Below are positions 13,931-22,005 of a stretch of 64,000 nt of DNA, one piece after another. How positions within the stretch are numbered: the stretch's first letter is position 1; each line of letters opens with the position of its first letter. The position numbers and the translations under genes are program-made. The notes beneath the pieces were generated by a model. The model saw only the letters and a program-made list of their open reading frames with translations. It did no database searches and was not told the origin of the DNA. The stretch comes from Streptomyces sp. RPA4-2 (GTDB lineage Bacteria > Actinomycetota > Actinomycetes > Streptomycetales > Streptomycetaceae). The stretch covers positions 6,944,001 to 7,008,000 of the forward strand of contig NZ_CP050975.2 in NCBI RefSeq assembly GCF_012273515.2, read 5' to 3'.

Positions 13931-15286
13931 ATGGGCGGCAGCCGCACCGCGCTGGTCGAGGATCTGATGGAGCGGTTCCCGCACGTACCACGGGAAGCCG
14001 TCTTCAAGGAGGACCTGCTCCGCGGGGGTGTGGCCTTCGACGCCTCGGCGCTGAGCGACACCACCAACGAGGCGGCCGGTGACGTCAAGCCGAAGTCGTA
14101 CTTCATCTTCTCCTTCGACCACGGCACCCTGCCCGAACTGGGCGAGGCGGCCCTGAGGCGTCCGCCCGAGGAGATCATCCTCACCGGCGGCCCGTACGAC
14201 CTGCGGCGGACGGTCGTGTCCGTGCGCGTCAACCCCGCCTCGCCGTACCGGGTGGCCGCCGACGAGGACGGCGTGCTCGGGCTGTACCTCGACGGCAAGC
14301 GCATCTCCGACGTCGGCGTGCCGCCGATGCCCGAGTACTACCGGCACACCCTCTCCAACGGGAAGTCCGTGATGGAGGTGGCTCCCACCATCCAGTGGGG
14401 CTACCTGATCTACCTCACCGTCTTCCGTGTCTGCCAGTACTTCGGTGCCAAGGAGGAGTGCCAGTACTGCGACATCAACCACAACTGGCGCCAGCACAAG
14501 GCGGCCGGACGCCCGTACACCGGCGTGAAGGACGTGGAGGAGGTCCTGGAGGCGCTGGAGATCATCGACCGGTACGACACCGCCAAGGCGTCGACCGCGT
14601 ACACCCTCACCGGCGGCGCCATCACCTCGCGGGTCGCCGGCCGCGACGAGGCCGACTTCTACGGGCACTACGCCAAGGCCATCGAGGAGCGGTTCCCGGG
14701 GCGGTGGATCGGCAAGGTCGTCGCACAGGCGCTGCCGCGCGACGACGTACAGCGGTTCAAGGACTACGGGGTGCAGATCTACCACCCCAACTACGAAGTG
14801 TGGGACCGCCGTCTCTTCGAGCTCTACTGCCCCGGCAAGGAGCGCTACGTCGGCCGCGACGAGTGGCACCGGCGGATCCTCGACTCCGCGGAGATCTTCG
14901 GCGCGCGCAACGTCATCCCCAACTTCGTGGCGGGCGTGGAGATGGCCGAGCCGTTCGGCTTCACCACGGTCGACGAGGCCATCGCCTCGACCACCGAGGG
15001 GCTGCGCTTCTTCATGTCGCACGGCATCACCCCCCGCTTCACCACCTGGTGCCCGGAGCCGACGACCCCCCTGGGCAAGGCCAACCCGCAGGGCGCGCCG
15101 CTCGAGTACCACATCCGTCTCCTGGAGGCGTACCGCTCCACGATGGACGACTTCGGGCTGTCCTCCCCGCCCGGATACGGGCCGCCCGGACCGGGCAACG
15201 CGGTCTTCTCGGTCAGCTCCTTCATGGACAGCCTTCCGGCGCTGGAGCCCGCGGTCGCGGACACGAGCGGGCCCGCGGTCTCGTGA
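13931..15286 (+). CDS. radical SAM protein with CX8CX2C cluster motif
   Basis: A 451-residue probable radical SAM enzyme. The putative [4Fe-4S] ligands are Cys168, Cys177 and Cys180 in CQYFGAKEECQYCDIN, spaced C-X8-C-X2-C rather than the canonical CX3CX2C. TLTGGAITSR near residue 221 fits the SAM-binding GGE-like strand, and later segments (IGKVVAQALP, YGVQIYHPNYEVW, GARNVIPNFVAGVE) follow a BioB-like TIM-barrel pattern. An N-terminal extension of about 160 residues precedes the cluster. GAGGAGAA lies 4 bases before the ATG. It appears to be a single-gene unit ended by a strong hairpin at 15312-15342. The substrate is unknown. Confidence 0.82.
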   Translation: MGGSRTALVEDLMERFPHVPREAVFKEDLLRGGVAFDASALSDTTNEAAGDVKPKSYFIFSFDHGTLPELGEAALRRPPEEIILTGGPYDLRRTVVSVRVNPASPYRVAADEDGVLGLYLDGKRISDVGVPPMPEYYRHTLSNGKSVMEVAPTIQWGYLIYLTVFRVCQYFGAKEECQYCDINHNWRQHKAAGRPYTGVKDVEEVLEALEIIDRYDTAKASTAYTLTGGAITSRVAGRDEADFYGHYAKAIEERFPGRWIGKVVAQALPRDDVQRFKDYGVQIYHPNYEVWDRRLFELYCPGKERYVGRDEWHRRILDSAEIFGARNVIPNFVAGVEMAEPFGFTTVDEAIASTTEGLRFFMSHGITPRFTTWCPEPTTPLGKANPQGAPLEYHIRLLEAYRSTMDDFGLSSPPGYGPPGPGNAVFSVSSFMDSLPALEPAVADTSGPAVS

Positions 15287-15311
15287 AAGCCGCCTGAGAC
15301 CGAGACTTTCC

Positions 15312-15342
15312 GGCCTCCCTTCCGTACTACGGGAGGGAGGCC
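15312..15342 (+). terminator. hairpin terminator after the radical SAM gene
   Basis: GGCCTCCC pairs with GGGAGGCC and the inner CCGT with ACGG, giving a strong stem around a 3-base loop with one mismatched step. It begins 25 bases after the stop, followed by a short CCTTG tract instead of a long T run, as is usual in Streptomyces. Confidence 0.75.
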
Positions 15343-15553
15343 CTTGCGTGGTGCCACGACCGTTCGCGGTGCCCCGAGAGGCACCGGGAACGCCCGTCGC
15401 ATGAATTGAATGCCTCGCTTGTCAGTTGTGCGGAAACCGTGAAAGGCTCGGGCCCCGTCGTTGAGATGGCCACCAACTCTCCAGTACAGAAGACGAGTTG
15501 GGATTTGCGTTCTTTGACGTAGCACATGGAAGCAGTTGATGCAGGAGCCCCCC

Positions 15554-17047
15554 ATGCCCGACCTGCCGACCCCCCAGGACGCCGCCGAGGCCGCGCTGCT
15601 CTCGGAGTGCTGGGACGCGGTCCTGTCGTACGCCGATCTGTGCACGTCCGGTTCGGCCGCGGCCACGCGACTGGCGACCGAGGCCTTCACGCACGGCATC
15701 ACCGAACTGCGCGCCGCCACCAAGGCATCGAAGAACACCGGCACCGGGCGCAGGGTGCTCCGGCTGCCCCGCATTCCCCTGATGCTGACCTCGGTCCGGG
15801 CCGCGGCCGCCGCCTGGGAGGGGGGCGGCCTGGGCCACCGGCTCGACCCCGACCTGCGGCTGTGGCTCAACTCCGAGAAGGCCACGCGCTACACCGGTCC
15901 GCCGCTGCACCGCCCCGTCGCGCTGCGCGGCCTGCAGGACATGCAGGAGCCGGACGCCGCCCTCCTCTGGCTGGCCGAGGTCGAATCGCTGCCACTGCCC
16001 GCCGTGGCCCGGCGGCTCGGCCTGGACCCGTCGACAGTGGCCACCGAACTCACCCAGGTACGGGCGCTGTTCCGGGACCGTTGCCATCGCAACCACCTCG
16101 ACACCCCGATGGACGCCGACTGCCGCAGCTACGCACGGCTCCTGGACGCGGTCACCCGCTCGTCCGGCGCCGAGACCCCCGGTGACCTCTCGCGGCATCT
16201 CGCGCGCTGCGTGCGGTGCGCGGAGGCGGCCGCCTGTCTGCGGCTGCACGGCGGCGGGCTGCCCGCGGCGATCTCGGGCGGAGTGATCGGCTGGGGCGGA
16301 CTCGCGTATCTGGAACGGCGGCGCCGCGCCGCCGAGGCGGGACTGGCCGGCGGCCGTACGGACGCGGCCGTGGACACGGGCCTCGCCGAGGGCGGGCCGG
16401 TCCGGCCCCGGATCGGCCGGACCGGGATCCTGGTGGCCGCCGCCGTCGTGTCGGCGCTGGCGCTCACGGTCTCCCTGATGCCCTTCGGCGGTTCCCACGG
16501 CGGCGGTACGCCCGCGTCCGGCGCGCCGGACGAGCGGCAGCCGGTGGCGGAGCCCGTGCCTTCCCTCCCGGTGGCCACGTCGGGCTCGCCCACCGCCACA
16601 GCCACAGCCACCGCCACCGCGGCCTCGACGGCACGGCCGGAGGCCGGCTCCGACCCGGAGGCCCAGGGAGAGTCCTCCGAGCCCGCGGACACGTCGCGCC
16701 GGCCGGCGGACGTCACCAAGAGCGCGTCGGCGGACTGCGCGGTGAAGTACGAGATCGTCAACGAGTGGCCGGACGGCTTCCAGGCCACCGTCACCGTCAC
16801 CTCCGCCGAGGCCCTCGGCACCTGGCGGCTCGGCTGGACCTTCGACGACGGCCAGCGCGTCGGCCAGATGTGGGACGGCACCTTCGCCCAGGACGACGCC
16901 AGGGTCACGGCCACCGCCGCCGACTACAACAAATCCGTCGCCGCCAACGGCACCTTCGCCTTCGGCTTCCTCGGCTCGTGGAGTGGCGCCAACTCGGCCC
17001 CGCACGACTTCACCCTCAACAACGACCGGTGTGACGCCGGTAGTTGA
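15554..17047 (+). CDS. sigma-factor-like / zinc-finger anti-sigma / TM / CBM2 fusion protein
   Basis: A 497-residue apparent one-protein signalling device. Residues about 10-190 look like a divergent ECF sigma region 2 plus a region-4 helix-turn-helix (LPAVARRLGLDPSTVATEL). Residues about 195-240 resemble a zf-HC2 anti-sigma zinc finger (C, then HLARCVRC). One transmembrane helix follows near 295 (ILVAAAVVSALALTVSL), then a Ser/Thr/Ala linker and a C-terminal CBM2 cellulose-binding domain bounded by two cysteines, with aromatic positions in NEWPDGF, LGWTF and LGSWSG. The topology would put DNA-binding parts inside and the carbohydrate sensor outside. GGAG is 7 bases before the ATG at 15554; TTG 15536 and ATG 15539 are less well placed. 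A 7-base inverted repeat (15473-15479/15495-15501) lies upstream. The sigma assignment is by pattern only. Confidence 0.72.
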   Translation: MPDLPTPQDAAEAALLSECWDAVLSYADLCTSGSAAATRLATEAFTHGITELRAATKASKNTGTGRRVLRLPRIPLMLTSVRAAAAAWEGGGLGHRLDPDLRLWLNSEKATRYTGPPLHRPVALRGLQDMQEPDAALLWLAEVESLPLPAVARRLGLDPSTVATELTQVRALFRDRCHRNHLDTPMDADCRSYARLLDAVTRSSGAETPGDLSRHLARCVRCAEAAACLRLHGGGLPAAISGGVIGWGGLAYLERRRRAAEAGLAGGRTDAAVDTGLAEGGPVRPRIGRTGILVAAAVVSALALTVSLMPFGGSHGGGTPASGAPDERQPVAEPVPSLPVATSGSPTATATATATAASTARPEAGSDPEAQGESSEPADTSRRPADVTKSASADCAVKYEIVNEWPDGFQATVTVTSAEALGTWRLGWTFDDGQRVGQMWDGTFAQDDARVTATAADYNKSVAANGTFAFGFLGSWSGANSAPHDFTLNNDRCDAGS

Positions 17048-17191
17048 GGGGCGCCTGCTGGGTGCCGGCCGGTCGAGGGCGTCGGTCGGGGAGGGGCGGT
17101 CGCACGGGCTCGCCTCCGGCCCGCGGTGGCGTATGCCGGTCCGGCACCGTGCGGGAGCGGAAATATCCGGTGGCGCCGAGAATCGGCTCTC

Positions 17192-17213
17192 TATACAGTG
17201 AAGACCGCTTCAC
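17192..17213 (+). promoter_or_regulatory. -10-like TATACA followed by a perfect 6-base hairpin
   Basis: TATACA (17192-17197) abuts GTGAAG-ACCG-CTTCAC (17198-17213). It is the only AT-rich spot upstream of the 23-codon ORF and the rsgA-type gene, so it probably marks their promoter, with a hairpin at the 5' end of the transcript. No clear -35 box is seen. Confidence 0.4.
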
Positions 17214-17265
17214 ACGGTGGCCGTCGGCCGCCGCTGCCGGCTGAGCGATGAAGGAGGTGTGACCG

Positions 17266-17337
17266 ATGGCTGTCACTGAGATGGGCGTTTCCCGCATCCA
17301 GAAGTTCATCAAGTCCACCTCCGTGGCCGCCGGCTGA
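17266..17337 (+). CDS. 23-residue small ORF with a consensus ribosome-binding site
   Basis: ATG at 17266 is preceded by AAGGAGGTG (17251-17259), about as good a Shine-Dalgarno as Streptomyces offers, and the ORF ends TGA at 17335. The peptide begins MAVTEMGVSRIQKFIKSTSV and ends AAG; it is amphipathic and cationic with no cysteine. A 4-codon ORF (ATG at 17248) overlaps the Shine-Dalgarno just upstream. It lies 60 bases before the RsgA-type GTPase gene and is likely in the same transcript. It could be a regulatory leader peptide, a small functional protein or a peptide precursor. I do not recognise the sequence and no modification enzyme is adjacent. Confidence 0.55.
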   Translation: MAVTEMGVSRIQKFIKSTSVAAG

Positions 17338-17377
17338 CCTTCCACCTTCTTCGCGCCCGAGTGCGCGTGCCGGGGCC

Positions 17378-17392
17378 ACCCTTGTGAAGGGT
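17378..17392 (+). promoter_or_regulatory. hairpin occluding the rsgA ribosome-binding site
   Basis: ACCCTT-GTG-AAGGGT forms a 6-base-pair stem whose right arm contains the GAAGGG Shine-Dalgarno of the TTG start at 17398. The short stem overlaps the ribosome landing site and could tie rsgA translation to translation of the 23-codon ORF upstream. Confidence 0.5.
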
Positions 17393-17397
17393 TTCCC

Positions 17398-18489
17398 TTG
17401 ACTTCCTCCGTTTTCCCCGCGGCACACCCTCTCCAGCCGTACGGCTGGGACGACGCCTGGGCGGACGAGTTCGCTCCGTACGACGCCGAGGGGCTGCTGG
17501 CCGGGCGGGTCGTCCGCGTCGACCGCGGGCAGTGCGACGTGGTCACCGCCGACGGTGTCCTGCGCGCGGACACCGCGTTCGTGACCCCGCACGATCCGTT
17601 GCGGGTCGTGTGCACGGGCGACTGGGTCGCCGTCGAACCCGGGGGCCACCCGCGCTACGTACGCACGTATCTGCCGCGCCGTACCGCCTTCGTGCGCTCC
17701 ACCTCCTCCAAACGCTCCGAGGGACAGATCCTCGCGGCCAACGTCGACTACGTCGTCGTCGCCGTGTCGCTCGCCGTGGAACTCGAACTCGGCCGCATCG
17801 AACGCTTCCTCGCACTGGCCTGGGAATCCGGCGCGCAACCCGTCGTCGTCCTCACCAAGGCCGACCTGGTGCCGGACCCCGTCACCCTCGGTCACCTCGT
17901 ACAGGACGTGGAGACCACCGCGCCGGGGGTCGCCGTACTTCCGGTGAGCGCCAGCAAGGGCGAGGGGCTCGACGTGCTGGCGGCCGTCCTCTCCGGCGGC
18001 ACGACCGTGCTCCTCGGACAGTCCGGCGCGGGCAAGTCGACCCTCGCCAACGCCCTGATCGGCGAGTACGTGATGGATGTCCAGGCCGCGCGGGACGTGG
18101 ACGGCAAGGGCCGCCACACCACCACGACCCGCAACCTTCTCGCCCTCCCCGGCGGCGGCGTCCTCATCGACACACCCGGTCTGCGCGGCGTCGGCCTCTG
18201 GGACGCCGAGTCCGGGGTCGGGCAGGTCTTCTCGGAGATCGAGGAACTCGCCGGGGGCTGTCGTTTCCACGACTGCGCGCACGTCGCCGAGCCCGGCTGC
18301 GCCGTGCTCACCGCCGTCGAGTCCGGCGCCCTGCCCGAGCGACGCCTCGACAGTTACCGCAAGCTCCTGCGTGAGAACCAGCGCATCGTCGCGAAGACCG
18401 ACGCGCGGTTGCGGGCGGAGATCCGGCGGGACTGGAAGCGGAGGGGTGCGGAGGGGAAGGCGGCCATGGAGGCCAAACGGGGCCGTTGA
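17398..18489 (+). CDS. rsgA: ribosome small-subunit-dependent GTPase A
   Basis: A circularly permuted GTPase of 363 residues that assists 30S subunit maturation. It has an N-terminal OB-like region (RVVRVDRGQCDVVTADG near residue 40), then G4 LTKADL near 160, G1 GQSGAGKSTLANALIG near 208, G3 DTPGLRG near 260 and the C-terminal zinc knuckle CRFHDCAHVAEPGCAV near 285. The conserved YGWDDAWADEFAPY opening is typical of the second Streptomyces RsgA paralogue as I recall it. The TTG start is supported by GAAGGG 6 bases upstream. Its translation may be restrained by the hairpin at 17378. A large palindromic repeat follows the stop. Confidence 0.93.
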   Translation: MTSSVFPAAHPLQPYGWDDAWADEFAPYDAEGLLAGRVVRVDRGQCDVVTADGVLRADTAFVTPHDPLRVVCTGDWVAVEPGGHPRYVRTYLPRRTAFVRSTSSKRSEGQILAANVDYVVVAVSLAVELELGRIERFLALAWESGAQPVVVLTKADLVPDPVTLGHLVQDVETTAPGVAVLPVSASKGEGLDVLAAVLSGGTTVLLGQSGAGKSTLANALIGEYVMDVQAARDVDGKGRHTTTTRNLLALPGGGVLIDTPGLRGVGLWDAESGVGQVFSEIEELAGGCRFHDCAHVAEPGCAVLTAVESGALPERRLDSYRKLLRENQRIVAKTDARLRAEIRRDWKRRGAEGKAAMEAKRGR

Positions 18490-18538
18490 CACTGGGTCTG
18501 GGCAGGGGGGTGGGGTTCGGGTGCCGCCGTCCGTGACT

Positions 18539-18707
18539 GGGGGCTCCGCCCCCGGACCCCCGCCAGGGGCGCTGCGCCCCTGGACCCCCGCCCTCGCCCG
18601 AAGGGCTCGTCCTCAAACGCCGGACGGGCTGACATACCCAGCCCGTCCGGCGTTTGAGGACGAGGCCGTTCAGGCCGAAGCGGGGGTCTGGGGGCGGCAG
18701 CCCCCAG
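18539..18707. repeat. compound palindromic intergenic repeat (terminator-like)
   Basis: The core is a perfect 26-base inverted repeat, 18606-18631 with 18639-18664, and a 7-base loop (the arm includes GTCCTCAAACGCCGGACGGG). It is flanked by hairpins GGGGGCTCCGCCCCC (18539-18553), CAGGGGCGCTGCGCCCCTG (18564-18582) and CTGGGGGCGGCAGCCCCCAG (18688-18707). The core is a repeat I recall as widespread between Streptomyces genes. It probably terminates the rsgA transcript. Confidence 0.85.
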
Positions 18708-18775
18708 GAACGGGAACGAGCCTCACGTCCGATTCCCGCCAGCCCCGGCGGCAGCCACCCCGCACACTGGGACAC

Positions 18776-20254
18776 GTGATCGACGAAGAGACCAGGTACG
18801 AGGCCGTGCGGAGCAGAGACGCCCGGTTCGACGGGGAGTTCTTCTTCGCGGTGGAGACGACGGGGATCTACTGCCGGCCGAGCTGCCCGGCGGTGACCCC
18901 GAGGCGGCGGAACGTGCGCTACTACACGACCGCGGCGGCCGCCCAGGGCTCGGGATTCCGGGCCTGCCGCAGATGCCGCCCGGACGCCGTGCCGGGCTCC
19001 GCGGAGTGGAACGTGCGGGCCGATGTCGTGGGTCGCGCCATGCGGTTGATCGGTGACGGTGTGGTGGACCGCGAAGGCGTCGGCGGTCTCGCCGCACGTC
19101 TCGGGTACAGCACCCGCCAGGTGCAGCGGCAGCTCACCGCCGAGGTCGGCGCGGGCCCCGTCGCGCTGGCCCGTGCCCAGCGGGCCCACACCGCCAGGGT
19201 CCTGTTGCAGACCACCGGACTGCCGGTCACGGAGATCGCGTTCGCGGCCGGGTTCGCCAGCGTGCGGCAGTTCAACGACACCATCCGCGCGGTGTACGCC
19301 TCGACGCCCAGCGCACTGCGCGCCGCGGCCTCGCGCGGCGCGCCCGGCACCAGGCGCGCGGACACCCCGGCCGCCGGGATCCCACTGCGCCTCGCCCACC
19401 GGGGGCCGTACCGGTCGACGGCCGTCTTCGACCTCCTCGCCCGTGAGACGGTCGCGGGCGTGGAGGACATGAGCGGCGTCCGCGGTCGCCGTACCTACCG
19501 GCGCACCCTCCGCCTTCCGTACGGCAGCGGAGTCGTCGCGGTGAACGAGCGCGCGGACAGGCCGGCGTCCCGGCCGGGCGGCTGGCTCGACACCCGGCTT
19601 CACCTCACGGACCTGCGTGATCTGACCACCGCCGTCCAGCGGTTGCGGCGGCTGTTCGATCTCGACGCCGATCCGTACGCGGTGGACGAGCGGCTGGGAG
19701 CCGATCCGCTGCTGGCGCCGTCGGTCGCCGCGCGACCCGGTCTGCGGTCGCCGGGTGCCGTGGATCCGGACGAACTGGCCGTGCGCGCGCTGGTGGGGCG
19801 GGCCGCCGCGGAGCGGCTGGTGCGCCGGTACGGGAAGACACTGGACGCCCCGCACGGGACGCTCACCCATGTGTTCCCGGAGCCGGCCGTCCTCGCGGAG
19901 GCCGAGCCGGACGGCCCCCTCGGTACGCTCACCGCCGCCCTCGCCGACGGCACACTGCGGCTCGACGCGGGTGCCGATCGCGACGCGGCGGAGGCGGCCA
20001 TGCTCGCGCTGCCGGGTATGGACGCGCACACGGTCGCCGTCGTCCGGACCCGCGCCCTCGGTGACCCCGACGTGGCACCACCCGGCGAGGACGTCCCGGA
20101 GGCGTGGCGACCGTGGCGTTCGTACGGGGTGCGACACCTCAGGGCGGAGCAGGAGGACGCGGCGGCGGCACGGGGCGAAGGGCGCTGGGAAGTCAGTCGA
20201 CCAGGCCCCAGCTGTGGATGCGCCGCGGATGGACGCGGATCAGTTCCTCGCTGA
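18776..20254 (+). CDS. Ada/AraC-type regulator fused to a degenerate AlkA glycosylase domain
   Basis: A 492-residue protein of the Streptomyces Ada-AlkA type. The N-terminal Ada zinc site has four cysteines (IYCRPSC near residue 33 and FRACRRC near 65) that in Ada accept methyl groups from phosphotriesters. An AraC helix-turn-helix follows (GLAARLGYSTRQVQRQL and EIAFAAGFASVRQFND). The C-terminal AlkA domain looks eroded: the GQQVS segment after RALVG is missing, the RTRRTTF-like helix is missing, the hairpin reads LPGMDAHTV rather than GxGxWTA, and the DLG loop holding the catalytic aspartate is absent. The start is the GTG at 18776. The tail overlaps the convergent gene by 62 bases. It probably acts as an alkylation-responsive regulator, not a glycosylase. 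Confidence 0.85.
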   Translation: MIDEETRYEAVRSRDARFDGEFFFAVETTGIYCRPSCPAVTPRRRNVRYYTTAAAAQGSGFRACRRCRPDAVPGSAEWNVRADVVGRAMRLIGDGVVDREGVGGLAARLGYSTRQVQRQLTAEVGAGPVALARAQRAHTARVLLQTTGLPVTEIAFAAGFASVRQFNDTIRAVYASTPSALRAAASRGAPGTRRADTPAAGIPLRLAHRGPYRSTAVFDLLARETVAGVEDMSGVRGRRTYRRTLRLPYGSGVVAVNERADRPASRPGGWLDTRLHLTDLRDLTTAVQRLRRLFDLDADPYAVDERLGADPLLAPSVAARPGLRSPGAVDPDELAVRALVGRAAAERLVRRYGKTLDAPHGTLTHVFPEPAVLAEAEPDGPLGTLTAALADGTLRLDAGADRDAAEAAMLALPGMDAHTVAVVRTRALGDPDVAPPGEDVPEAWRPWRSYGVRHLRAEQEDAAAARGEGRWEVSRPGPSCGCAADGRGSVPR

Positions 20255-20561
20255 AGTGGGGGCCCAAGTCGTGCGGACCGGTGAGCAGTTCGGCCTCGCC
20301 GCGGATGTCGATGCCGCGTACCTTCCACGGCCGGAGACTGACGACGTCGTCGACGACGAGGGCGACCTTCGGGTTCTTCCGCAGATTGCGCCACTTCTTG
20401 GTGGTGCCCATGGCGTGGCCGCCGATCAGGATCGTCCCGTCGTCCCGGGGGAAGAACCCCACGGGGTTCGCCTGCGGCTGGCCGTGGGCGTCGACGGTGG
20501 CCAGCCGTCCCAGCCGCTGCGATTTCAGATACGCGCGCTCGGCCTCGCTGAATTCGGTCAT
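20193..20561 (-). CDS. PPOX class F420-dependent oxidoreductase
   Basis: A 122-residue split-barrel protein. MTEFSEAERAYLKSQRLGRL, then VDAHGQPQANPVGFF and NPKVALVVDD with VRGIDIRGEAELL, match the small actinobacterial FDOR-B family. Members bind deazaflavin F420 (some bind FMN or heme) and reduce diverse substrates. The start was placed at the ATG complementary to 20559-20561, where homology begins; the longer reading is low-complexity. It is convergent with the Ada-AlkA gene and overlaps its 3' end by 62 bases. The physiological substrate is unknown. Confidence 0.9.
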   Translation of the reverse strand: MTEFSEAERAYLKSQRLGRLATVDAHGQPQANPVGFFPRDDGTILIGGHAMGTTKKWRNLRKNPKVALVVDDVVSLRPWKVRGIDIRGEAELLTGPHDLGPHFSEELIRVHPRRIHSWGLVD

Positions 20562-20723
20562 GGCAGCAGCCAAACACGTCGGCGCCGGGCACGCATCGGG
20601 CCGAGGACCCGGAGCCTGGAGGGGAGCGGGAGCGGGTGCCACGGGTCAATGCGCTTGAACCGGAGTGCGGCTGACGGTGTGACATACCGTTGGGGGCGCC
20701 GGTGACCGGGGAAGCCATGCCGC

Positions 20724-21973
20724 ATGACCCGCGTGATCATGGTCCGGCACCTTGTCGCCGCCCTGGCAACCGTCCTGACGCTCGCCACACCGTGCGCGAG
20801 AGCCGACACGGGCCCCGGCCCCGCCCCAGGAGGTGACCCCGCCGTACGGCGCTGGACGGGCACCTGGGAGGCCGCCCCTCCGGCACCGCCCCGGCCCGGC
20901 CCGGCGCCTCGATCCGCAACGTCGTGCACACGAGTGTCGGCGGCGAGGCGGTCCGCGTCCGGCTCTCCAACCGGTTGGGCACCGAGCCCCTGCTGCTCGG
21001 GGCCGTCACCGTCGCGTTGCAGGAGCCGGGGGAGCCCGCGGGACCGGACGCCGTCCCGGGATCGATGCGGACGGTGACCTTCGCCGGTGCCGGGTCGGTG
21101 GTCGTCCCGCCGGGCACGGACCTGGTCGGCGACCCCGTCCGCCTGCGGATCCCCGCCGACGCCAACCTCCTGATCTCCGTCCACACCCCGGCCGACTCCG
21201 GCCCGGCGACGTACCACCGCTCGGCTCACCAGACCAACTTCCTCGCCCGCGAGGGTGATCGGACCACGGACGAGCGCGGTACCCGGTACACCGTCGGCCT
21301 CGACAACTGGTTCTACGTGACCGGTGTCGACGTCCTGGGCGCCCCCGCCGCGGGGAGCGTGGTCACACTCGGGGACTCCATCACCGACGGGACCGGTTCG
21401 ACCCCCGACACCAACCACCGCTGGCCCGACCGGCTCGCCGCCCGGCTGCGCGACCTCCCCCCGTACCGCCGGCTCGGTGTCCTCAACGCGGGGATCTCCG
21501 GAAACCGGCTGCTGCTCGCGGGCAGCGGTCCCAGCGCCCTGGACCGGCTCGACGCCGACGTGTTCTCCCGCACCGGGGTGCGCGCGGTGATCGTGATGGA
21601 GGGCGTCAACGACATCAAGGGCACGCCGGAGCAGCGGGACCCCCGTGCCCTGGAAGGCGCCTACCGCCGGATCGTGACGCGCGCGCACGCCCTCGGGCTC
21701 CGGGTCGTCGGCGCCACGATCACGCCGTACGGCGGCCATCCGGCGTGGACCGAGGCGCGCGAGGCCGTCCGGCAGGAGGTCAACGCCTTCCTCCGCGAGG
21801 GCGGCCTCTTCGACGCGGTGGCCGACTTCGACGCCGCCGTCCGCGACCCGGCCGACCCGTACCGCATCCGCCCCGCCTACGATCCCGGCGACCACCTCCA
21901 CTTCAACGACGCGGGTATGCGGGCGATGGCCGACACGGTCGATCTGGGAACGCTCGTTCCCGACAGGTCCTGA
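20724..21973 (+). pseudogene. secreted SGNH/GDSL hydrolase interrupted by a one-base frameshift
   Basis: A GDSL-type lipase/esterase: signal peptide MVRHLVAALATVLTLATPCARA from the second ATG, then RWTGTWEAAP. The reading frame then changes. SGTAPARPGASIRNVVHTSVGG and the whole catalytic part (GDSITDG near 21370, GVND near 21602, DHLHFND near 21890) lie in another frame. Restoring one C in the CCCC run at 20875-20878 would rejoin them exactly as EAAP-SGTAP, which fits the family. All four SGNH blocks are otherwise intact. It is either a recent loss of function or a homopolymer sequencing error. The gene stands alone, without an operon partner. Confidence 0.85.
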
Positions 21974-22005
21974 GGGAGGGCGGCCGCGGTCCCCGCCCGG
22001 GAGCG

